DNA of 50,562 nucleotides from Pauljensenia hongkongensis (GTDB lineage Bacteria; Actinomycetota; Actinomycetes; Actinomycetales; Actinomycetaceae), in the NCBI RefSeq assembly GCF_001746855.1, contig NZ_CP017298.1:1069142-1119703 (forward strand). The letters are read 5' to 3'. Positions 45,114 through 50,562 of this stretch are shown here, piece after piece. Positions within the stretch are counted from its first letter, which is position 1; each line of letters begins with the position of its first letter. The translations under genes and the position numbers were made by a program. The notes under the pieces were generated by a model, which worked only from the letters and a program-made list of their open reading frames with translations, searched no databases and was not told where the DNA came from.

Positions 45114-45336
45114 ATTCTACCTCCTACTGTGCGGCAGCCCGTGCTACCGGATTCGGTGAGTGTAAGAAACTGCTCGCGGAACGGACGAGTCCGTGGCGAG
45201 TCAACGAAACGAAGGCGCTTGACGTTACGGTCTCGACAAGGCCGGTAACCCCGCGCTACGGCGCCTCGAGCCCCATCTACGGCGGCGTGGACTATAACTT
45301 CGCCCAGCGGATCGCTGGTCGACCAGTTGGAAGGAG
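45114..45336 (-). other. gap between the DrmE-like gene and drmA
   Basis: 223 bases inside an otherwise tightly packed operon. A 79-codon open frame crosses it, overlapping the preceding gene, without a ribosome-binding site or recognisable product. I see no clear promoter. It may be a leader for drmA or the remnant of a lost gene. Confidence 0.35.
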
Positions 45337-46863
45337 TCATTCGAGCCACCGACCTCCCGAGTCGACGAACGGCACTCGCGCATCATGTCGGGAGATGATT
45401 TGCTTGAAAGGCGAAACAGCCAAGACCTTGGTCGCGAGAATGCCCCGGAACCCTTCAGTGCGGGCATCTAAGACGATGTGCCCGACACGCTCCAGCTCAG
45501 CGAGGTCGGCAGATGACACTATTTCCTCGAGTTGCTTCCGATATTGTGCAATCTTATGGTAGAGCTTACTACGGAGTTCAGAAGCGTGGTCCAAGGTCGG
45601 ATGGACCGCGATGTCCAGCCATCTGAGAAGTATTTCGAAATCTTGTTTACGCTTCGGTCGGACCAAGATTGGATCGATCCACGCCCGCACCTGGTCGACA
45701 GCCTGAACACCCGCATTGCGCAGATCCCTTTCGACACAATGGTGGCCATGGTGTCGTAGCCGCAGGGCTAAGAGACGCTTCCATTGCTCTTGCGTGGCCG
45801 TAATTTCTGCTTCCTTCGGCCCCAGGCCATCGAGCGCCGCTCGGTACAACGCGCTCCGCTCAGTGGCGCCCTCCCGGAGGAGGAGGTAGGTTCCCACCCG
45901 GACTGCTGGCACTTCTGTGTACGTGACACGTTCACCGCAGGGCTGGCTTGGGTCGAGGGAGCGAATGCGACTGCCGTCGTCGAGCCACATCGCATAGCCA
46001 CCACTCAGGTACAGCTTACGCGCCGTCACTTCGTCATTCTTCGGTTCACGACCACCACTTGGACGCTCACCCCAGATGGGTTGTGGCAGATATTCAGTCT
46101 CGCCAGCACTTTCGTTCGAGGACTCGCCTTCGACACCTTCGATGGCTTCCCCACCGAACACACGCGCCTTCACTAGGATAGCCCCTTCTGCGTATGCGGC
46201 AATCCTCGAACGCGGAATGTCGCGATTCCTGAACCACTCCGGTATTAAGAAACTCACATCGTCCGTTATGGGAGCCGTCACCAGCGATGCGGGGAAGAAG
46301 ACCGGGGGGCCGATAACGTACATCCACTCACGCCCGGGTCGTGCGCGCACCGCCTCGCTAGCAGTGACGACAAGGAGACCGTCAATGTCAAGCCACGATA
46401 TCAGTCCGTCTGCCGCTATTCTACTCGCGGCAACGATAATGCAATTGCCGACGCCAACCTCGTTGAACAGAGTCATAAGTTCAGAGCCGATCCCTGAGTC
46501 AGTTCGAGCGATTCCGCTCGCGCAATCGACTAGTTCGTCGAGCAAATCTTGGTTCCGAATCGCCCCCTTCAGCCTCCGGGCTTGCTCGGAGATCGCTTCA
46601 ACGAGTTCGTGAAGGCCTGGGTTGAGGCTGACCGGTTGAGCTTGAGTGATCCGTCGCCACCGCAACGCCTTCGCTGGGCAGACAATGTCGTCGAGGAAGG
46701 AACCGTCCTCGCTCTTCGCCAGTGCGATGAGTCGGCGGACGGCCGCGTCGAAACGCGCACCGGCGGGATCTTCAACGGCATTAATCTCAATGCCGCCTTT
46801 CTGATACCGAGCAATCCTATCGGCGGCCTCATAGAAGCGATTCAGTGCGTCAATGCGGTTCAT
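45337..46863 (-). CDS. DISARM-associated protein, DrmE-like position (C-terminal part?)
   Basis: 508 residues from the ATG at 46863-46861, which overlaps the upstream stop as ATGA; an in-frame start 16 codons earlier is less likely. The most conserved-looking block is about residues 130-215: GNCIIVAASRIAADGLISWL, DGLLVV, then WMYVIGPPVFFPASLVTAPI and IPEWFRNRDIPRSRIAAYAE. The C-terminus is helical and charged and ends VDSGGRWLE. No catalytic motif is recognised. It is upstream of drmA in the same direction, where class 2 DISARM has drmE, so I suggest a DrmE-related role; sequence relatedness is unproven. Confidence 0.6.
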   Translation of the reverse strand: MNRIDALNRFYEAADRIARYQKGGIEINAVEDPAGARFDAAVRRLIALAKSEDGSFLDDIVCPAKALRWRRITQAQPVSLNPGLHELVEAISEQARRLKGAIRNQDLLDELVDCASGIARTDSGIGSELMTLFNEVGVGNCIIVAASRIAADGLISWLDIDGLLVVTASEAVRARPGREWMYVIGPPVFFPASLVTAPITDDVSFLIPEWFRNRDIPRSRIAAYAEGAILVKARVFGGEAIEGVEGESSNESAGETEYLPQPIWGERPSGGREPKNDEVTARKLYLSGGYAMWLDDGSRIRSLDPSQPCGERVTYTEVPAVRVGTYLLLREGATERSALYRAALDGLGPKEAEITATQEQWKRLLALRLRHHGHHCVERDLRNAGVQAVDQVRAWIDPILVRPKRKQDFEILLRWLDIAVHPTLDHASELRSKLYHKIAQYRKQLEEIVSSADLAELERVGHIVLDARTEGFRGILATKVLAVSPFKQIISRHDARVPFVDSGGRWLE

Positions 46864-47822
46864 AGCGCCACCGTGAATCCCAATGCTTCGACTCCCCCTG
46901 GCGGTGTCCATCCCAGATCCTTCGAGAGCGACAAGGGCTCGCCACAGGTGTTCCTCAGTTGGAGTACGACTTCTTCGGTCGCTTCGTCCGCCCGGGAGCG
47001 GTCCAGGACGCAGATCACAACCGGGGCTTCAATGTCCGGCAGCCACTTGATCGCTCCGTTGCCGTCCAGGATGACAGCCTTCAGGGCCGCTAGGAGCGGA
47101 AGACGGTCGGGGAGACTCATCGCGGACAGGATGCGCGTGCACCAGGTTGCCACCTTCGGTGTCCTGGGCAGCAGCACCGACCCGATAGAGCTGCGCTCCA
47201 GATCTTCGTCATCCTCTTTTGTCAAACATGCGCTGGAGTCTTCCTTCAACCACTCCGCGGTGCCGACGATCGCCAGGTCAGCCGCAGGACGCGCTAACCA
47301 CGCATCCCATACTGAGTCCAGACCAGCCATACGCGCCATACTTCCGGGCTCTGGACGGTCCTGACTGCATGTACCGCGGTTCGGCTCCCAGTCCTCGATT
47401 TCACTCAGCGCTTGGACCTTATCAACAGTCCATTCCCTTCCGGCAAACCTCGCCCTGGGCGGCTCCACACTTTCGTCAAGGGAAAGAAAGGCCCCAGCTA
47501 ACACCTTGCGCTTGTTGACGGCTCGCACCCATTTGCCTCGTTCAAGCTTCCGCAGAGTATCCAAAGGGGTGGGCAGTTCTGGCTTCTCACTTGCGAGCAC
47601 CCAGCCACAGCCAATCAGAACGGCCGCAAAATCCCGTCTCGGAACAGAAACCGCGATGACCAGCTGACGACCACCGTTCTTCCTGTGGTGCCGCGCCGCC
47701 CGGCACCCCAACGCAACCATCGGCCCGATCCAATCTGCGGGCCCGCCAGGTTCGTCATCGCTCTGCGAGAGTACGAGACGGAACTTTGCACTTGCAGAAG
47801 ACATAACTGCGGGCACTTTCAC
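46860..47822 (-). CDS. uncharacterised DISARM-associated protein (N-terminal half of a split DrmE?)
   Basis: 320 residues from a GTG that overlaps the stop of a small upstream frame (GTGA); an ATG six codons in (MSSASAKFRLVLSQSDDEPG) is an alternative. Features: GPMVALGCRAARHHRKNGGRQLVIAVSVPRRDFAAVLIGCGW near the N-terminus, a beta-rich middle and VVICVLDRSRADEATEEVVLQL near the C-terminus, which looks like a Rossmann-type strand-Asp-Arg element. No known family recognised. Its product and the 508-residue neighbour together (828 aa) would equal one large protein, and the ATGA junction fits a gene split into two coupled halves. Confidence 0.6.
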   Translation of the reverse strand: MKVPAVMSSASAKFRLVLSQSDDEPGGPADWIGPMVALGCRAARHHRKNGGRQLVIAVSVPRRDFAAVLIGCGWVLASEKPELPTPLDTLRKLERGKWVRAVNKRKVLAGAFLSLDESVEPPRARFAGREWTVDKVQALSEIEDWEPNRGTCSQDRPEPGSMARMAGLDSVWDAWLARPAADLAIVGTAEWLKEDSSACLTKEDDEDLERSSIGSVLLPRTPKVATWCTRILSAMSLPDRLPLLAALKAVILDGNGAIKWLPDIEAPVVICVLDRSRADEATEEVVLQLRNTCGEPLSLSKDLGWTPPGGVEALGFTVAL

Positions 47823-48004
47823 TCAATCCCAGCTCTGCCCGTCAGCACCGAACCGGCACAGAGCATGGGCATCCGCCAAGCGTTGGCAACTTGCCGCAGC
47901 ACGCCAGTTGATGTCCGCTCGCAGGGCAACCACCATTTCTCACTCCTCAGTGCCTCACCTACGGCCACGACCGCGATGTCGTCTATAGGTGTTGAGTATA
48001 TCAC
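47819..48004 (-). CDS. possible 61-residue leader ORF of the DISARM-like operon
   Basis: Open frame from GTG (48004-48002), MIYSTPIDDIAVVAVGEALR and ending GSVLTGRAGIE, whose TGA overlaps the next gene's GTG as GTGA. That junction favours translation. Against it, its first codons coincide with an AT-rich promoter-like stretch (TATACT, TATAGA), so transcription may start inside it. No family recognised. Confidence 0.35.
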   Translation of the reverse strand: MIYSTPIDDIAVVAVGEALRSEKWWLPCERTSTGVLRQVANAWRMPMLCAGSVLTGRAGIE

Positions 48005-48007
48005 TCA
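47993..48007 (-). promoter_or_regulatory. dyad in the putative promoter of the DISARM-like operon
   Basis: TGAGT-ATATC-ACTCA, a perfect 5-bp dyad with a 5-base centre, overlaps a TATACT -10-like hexamer on the minus strand. It could be an operator. The region 47,980-48,010 is unusually AT-rich for this genome, consistent with a promoter. Confidence 0.4.
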
Positions 48008-48103
48008 CCCATCTTCCAGGCCACGAGCGCCGTACCCAAGCTCCAGCTCCCATTGGGCAGACGAACTAGTGACCGAGGCCATACTGACACCCCGCCCCCA
48101 AAG

Positions 48104-48148
48104 ACTTTCCAAAGCGGAAAGTTTCATATACGCTTTCCATCATGGAAA
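48104..48148 (+). promoter_or_regulatory. inverted repeats around the start of the membrane protein/regulator pair
   Basis: Two inverted repeats: ACTTTCC-AAAGC-GGAAAGT (48104-48122) and TTTCCAT-C-ATGGAAA (48134-48148), the second spanning the ATG. TATACG (48127-48132) between them is a candidate -10, giving a very short or no leader. Both share TTTCC/GGAAA half-sites, as expected for cooperative binding of a dimeric regulator. Confidence 0.6.
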
Positions 48149-48606
48149 CACACTTCGAGGGCGGCCGGGACGAGGCCGCAGGAATGCTCACCGCACTGTC
48201 CGCGGACCGCCAGAGGCTCGCCCAACAGGTCACCGTGCCATGGGCGCTGATGGCGGCGTTCGGCGCACTGGGCGCCTGGTGGGTCGGCTCGGCCGCTTCC
48301 GCCGCGCCCGGAGCGCACTACGAACCGCCGACGTCGGGCTGGATGGCGCTCCTCGGCGCACTGGTCGTCAGCCACCTGGTGCAGCGCGAGACGGGGATCC
48401 GGTTCCGCTCACTCGGCGCGCGCGCGAATTGGATGGTCGCGGCGATCGTCGTGGCCTGCCTCGCGCTGTTCAGCGTCTCACTGGGCCTCGTGTCGCTCCA
48501 ACTCCCGTGGGCCGTCGTCGCGACCAGCCTCGCAGCGTTCGCCCTCACGACCTGCCTGTCCGGCCTCGCCCTGCGCAGCGCCGTGGAGAGCGCCCGCCGT
48601 GGCTGA
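48142..48606 (+). CDS. four-helix membrane protein paired with a winged-helix regulator
   Basis: 154 residues. A hydrophilic N-terminus (METHFEGGRDEAAGMLTALS) is followed by about four membrane segments (roughly 33-52, 67-80, 95-118 and 122-145). The family is not identified, but small membrane proteins translated just before a winged-helix regulator are common in Actinobacteria. Its stop lies inside the start of the regulator gene (8-base overlap). The ATG is within an inverted repeat, so a bound regulator would block both transcription and start-codon access. Confidence 0.75.
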   Translation: METHFEGGRDEAAGMLTALSADRQRLAQQVTVPWALMAAFGALGAWWVGSAASAAPGAHYEPPTSGWMALLGALVVSHLVQRETGIRFRSLGARANWMVAAIVVACLALFSVSLGLVSLQLPWAVVATSLAAFALTTCLSGLALRSAVESARRG

Positions 48607-48904
48607 GGCGCGCTTCGACGAGCTCGTCCACGCCCCGCTGCGCCTGCGCATCTGCGGATTGCTGCGCCACGTCGCGGGCCTGAGCTTCGCGCGCCTGCGC
48701 GATTCCCTCGGGGTCTCGGACGCCACCTTGTCCAAGCACGTCAAAGCACTCGTCGGCGCGGGCTACCTCGAATCGCGCAAGAGCGCGTCCCCGATGCGCG
48801 ACGACTCGCGGCGCGTCGTGTGGCTCTCGCTGACCGGGGAGGGGCGGAGGGCCTTCGACGGCCACGTGCGCGCCCTCGAGGAGATCGTCGGTGCCGCACC
48901 GTGA
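48599..48904 (+). CDS. winged helix-turn-helix transcriptional regulator
   Basis: 101 residues from GTG at 48599. LRLRICGLLRHVAGLSFARLRDSLGVSDATLSKHVKALVGAGYLES is a complete winged helix with recognition helix around SDATLSKHVKAL, followed by the wing RRVVWLSLTGEGRRAFDGHV. It resembles the compact MarR/ArsR-like single-domain group. There is no metal-binding Cys motif. Coupled to the preceding membrane protein; it probably controls its own operon through the inverted repeats at 48104-48148. Confidence 0.87.
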   Translation: MAEARFDELVHAPLRLRICGLLRHVAGLSFARLRDSLGVSDATLSKHVKALVGAGYLESRKSASPMRDDSRRVVWLSLTGEGRRAFDGHVRALEEIVGAAP

Positions 48905-48998
48905 CCCAGCCCCCTGCCGGGGCGGGGCCGACGGACAAGCCGTTATCCGCACGCCGTCACGAACGCGCCGCAAGGGCCGGCGCCCCCAGCACGGATGG

Positions 48999-49589
48999 TC
49001 AACGCGGGCGCTTGTCCGCGGTCCGTGAGCGCGAGAACCTGGTCCCGAGCCACAGGCACCCGCCGCACAGGACGAGCCCGACCGCTGCGGGGAGGAGGAC
49101 CTTGGCCCCGGCCTCGCCCGCGAAGACCACGCTCCACAGGGACTTCGCAACGGCGATCAACGCCAGCACCGCCACGCCGAGCCAGACGTTCCTGCGCCAC
49201 AGGGCTGCGGCCAACGCGGCCAGCGAAAGGGGGACGAGCAGCGTGAGGAGGACTTTTCCCGGCGTCCAGTCCCCCTGCAGGTACTGCTGCTCGAACTGCA
49301 GGAACTGCTGCACTTGTGGGCTAGCCTCCGTTGGCGGGGCGAACCACCCCATACTCGTGAGGAGCAATAAGACCGTCGCCATCACCCCCGCCCAGCTGCG
49401 TTTGTAGGAGAACCAGCAGAAGGGCACCAGGAACAGCGGTCGGATGTACCAGCTGAGTTGATTATGGTGCCGCTGCCACAACCAGTCCCAGAACTCCGGC
49501 ACGGTGAACGCCGCGACGATGAACACGATGATCAACGCGGCGAACACAACGGCGAGGGCCTTATCGCACTTCCTCAGCACTGCAAGCAT
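48999..49589 (-). CDS. multi-pass membrane protein, unknown function
   Basis: 196 residues from ATG at 49589-49587 (MLAVLRKCDKALAVVFAALI); a GTG two codons earlier is possible. About five hydrophobic segments (near 11-30, 47-60, 66-82, 112-128, 135-180), with a soluble loop APPTEASPQVQQFLQFEQQYLQGDW between segments three and four. The C-terminus is basic (GTRFSRSRTADKRPR). No family recognised. Convergent with the regulator gene, 94 bases away. Confidence 0.75.
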   Translation of the reverse strand: MLAVLRKCDKALAVVFAALIIVFIVAAFTVPEFWDWLWQRHHNQLSWYIRPLFLVPFCWFSYKRSWAGVMATVLLLLTSMGWFAPPTEASPQVQQFLQFEQQYLQGDWTPGKVLLTLLVPLSLAALAAALWRRNVWLGVAVLALIAVAKSLWSVVFAGEAGAKVLLPAAVGLVLCGGCLWLGTRFSRSRTADKRPR

Positions 49590-49663
49590 TCCCACAGGCT
49601 AGCACCCCCACCGGGTGGCGGCGCCCCCCTACGATCCGGCCCCCCTGCCCCGGACATGCGGAA

Positions 49664-49687
49664 ACTCCCCCGGCGCGCCGGGGGAGT
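49664..49687 (-). terminator. terminator downstream of tRNA-Ala
   Basis: A perfect 10-bp stem (49664-49673/49678-49687), loop CGCG, followed by TTT on the minus strand, 43 bases past the tRNA 3' end. It is well placed to end the tRNA transcript. Confidence 0.65.
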
Positions 49688-49729
49688 CCTATCAGTATTC
49701 ACCTCGAGACCGGTCCTGGAAGGCCCTGG

Positions 49730-49805
49730 TGGTGGAGCTAGGGGGATTCGAACCCCCGACCTTCTCATTGCGAACGAGACGCGCTACCAACTGCGCCATA
49801 GCCCC
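49730..49805 (-). tRNA. tRNA-Ala(CGC)
   Basis: 76 bases including encoded CCA. The acceptor GGGGCTA pairs with TAGCTCC and contains the G3-U70 wobble pair that identifies alanine tRNAs. The anticodon loop TTCGCAA gives anticodon CGC. The T arm GGGGGTTCGAATCCCCC is standard. Nearby open frames that read through it are artefacts. Confidence 0.96.
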
Positions 49806-50105
49806 AAGGACGGGGACCAGCATAGCACCTCCGCCCACTGAGCGCGAACCGGGATGGCCGCGCCCCGTCCTGCCGAGCCCTGTGCCAGCGATGGAGCTGA
49901 TCCGGTCACCGCCAGGACCGGCAGGCGCCCCCATCACCGCCAGGATCGGCAGGCGCCGCACCGCCCGCGGGATGGGCCGGGCCCTCCCTGACGCGTCTTG
50001 CGCGGGGCGGTCCGCCAACCCACGACGACGGTGACAGGCACCGCCGCCCCGGGCGCGCAACCCGCGCGACCCCGGGGCGGCTTCGTCACTCAGCAGTCCG
50101 CCGCG
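49806..50105. other. intergenic region with a 24-bp direct repeat
   Basis: No gene is supported in these 300 bases. A 24-bp unit containing CACCGCCAGGAYCGGCAGGC occurs at 49906-49929 and 49934-49957 (one mismatch, 28-base period). The rest is GC-rich and unremarkable. Confidence 0.6.
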
Positions 50106-50562
50106 TCACTGGGCGCGCTTGGAGTCCAGGACGGCCTCCAGGTTGAGGGCGACCGCCTGGTCGGCGACGACCTCCTCGGTGGAGCGCTTGCCGCCCTCGT
50201 AGGTGGCGGCGACGGGGCGCGCGGGCACGGAGGCCGCGACCTTGGGGATGCCGCGCAGGTCGGTGTCGGCGTGGACCATGCGGCCCGAGATGCGCCCGCG
50301 CATCACGTAGGTGGGGGCGGGGACGGGGACGACCGTCCACGTGCGCGACTGGGCGAGGGAGCGCGCGGCGCGCGCGGTCTCCTCCTCGGAGACGGGCACG
50401 ACCTCCGCGTCGTCGACGTCCGTGTTGAAGACGAGGCCGGGGGCGCCCCCACCGGCGACGGCCCCGGCCCTTGCTGCGGGAACCACAGCGTCGGATCCGC
50501 CGGGAACTGCGGCACCCGAACCGGCGCCGACTGCTGCGCCGGCCCCGGCGGCCGCCGCGTCG
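50106..50562 (-). CDS. C-terminal part of an unidentified protein, with an apparent frameshift
   Basis: The frame ending at 50106 reads LVFNTDVDDAEVVPVSEEET, then RTWTVVPVPAPTYVMRGRIS and ends NLEAVLDSKRAQ; it is convincingly coding up to about 50435. Further upstream this frame becomes Ala/Gly-rich with only about two-thirds G/C at third positions, while another frame reads PVRVPQFPADPTLWFPQQGP with almost all third positions G or C. The switch falls at a run of G and C near 50437-50452. The family is unknown; the Pro/Gln-rich part looks like a linker. The 5' end lies beyond the window. Confidence 0.6.
   Translation of the reverse strand, partial: DAAAAGAGAAVGAGSGAAVPGGSDAVVPAARAGAVAGGGAPGLVFNTDVDDAEVVPVSEEETARAARSLAQSRTWTVVPVPAPTYVMRGRISGRMVHADTDLRGIPKVAASVPARPVAATYEGGKRSTEEVVADQAVALNLEAVLDSKRAQ

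Noticed and set aside
45110-45349. 79-codon frame between the DrmE-like gene and drmA as a possible drmC remnant
   Set aside because: No HKD motif of phospholipase-D proteins, no ribosome-binding site, and it overlaps the neighbour's end.
47685-48683. 332-codon plus-strand frame over the right end of the DISARM-like block
   Set aside because: It crosses the promoter region and lies out of frame with the membrane protein and regulator genes; composition is Arg/Pro-rich noise.
49458-49841. Plus-strand frame containing RTPDLLIANETRYQLRHSP
   Set aside because: This peptide is the well-known false translation of the antisense of a tRNA gene (tRNA-Ala here).

Overview
This is a high-GC actinobacterial chromosome segment. 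The gene order, zinc-type uS14, short Adk, long uS3 and bL17 tails, frequent GTG/TTG starts and a fused S10-spc-alpha ribosomal cluster fit Actinomycetaceae (Actinomyces/Schaalia-like). That genus-level guess is inference; no rRNA gene is present to test it.

Layout. (1) 1-17,029, minus strand: the S10-spc-alpha superoperon from rpsJ (right) to rpsM, rpsK, rpoA and rplQ (left), including secY-adk-map-infA-rpmJ. A ROK sugar kinase and the start of truA follow. Genes are packed with many 1-4 nt start/stop overlaps. (2) 17,030-21,910, minus: tuf, fusA, rpsG, rpsL (the str cluster), each group with recognisable promoters or hairpin terminators. Ribosomal protein uS12 carries Arg at position 88, where Lys is canonical; this is a classic streptomycin-resistance substitution. 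(3) 22,286-26,183: a membrane-anchored GH3 glycosidase with swapped domain order sits between rpsL and rpoC, flanked on both sides by arrays of a short palindromic repeat. Other repeats lie nearby: a 77-bp palindromic element, a 64-bp direct repeat and a 35-bp tandem repeat. (4) 26,208-33,764, minus: rpoC and rpoB, with a near-consensus promoter. (5) 33,783-36,159: a small membrane protein, a second array of the 77-bp repeat, a tRNA with CAT anticodon and a fructosamine-kinase-family protein.

(6) 36,254-48,004 is a defence region between two tRNA genes. It holds a DUF262 protein with a degraded nuclease-like middle and a C-terminal RAMA-like domain. Next come a cytosine-C5 DNA methyltransferase, a DUF1998 protein (DrmB-like), a large helicase (DrmA-like) and two uncharacterised coupled genes at the place where class 2 DISARM carries drmE. 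I read this as a variant DISARM system without drmC, with the methyltransferase as a separate convergent, probably leaderless, unit. Its base composition is visibly lower in GC than the housekeeping genes.

(7) 48,104-50,562: a membrane protein and winged-helix regulator pair with inverted repeats in its promoter, another membrane protein, tRNA-Ala(CGC), and the end of an unidentified protein that shows an apparent frameshift near the right edge.
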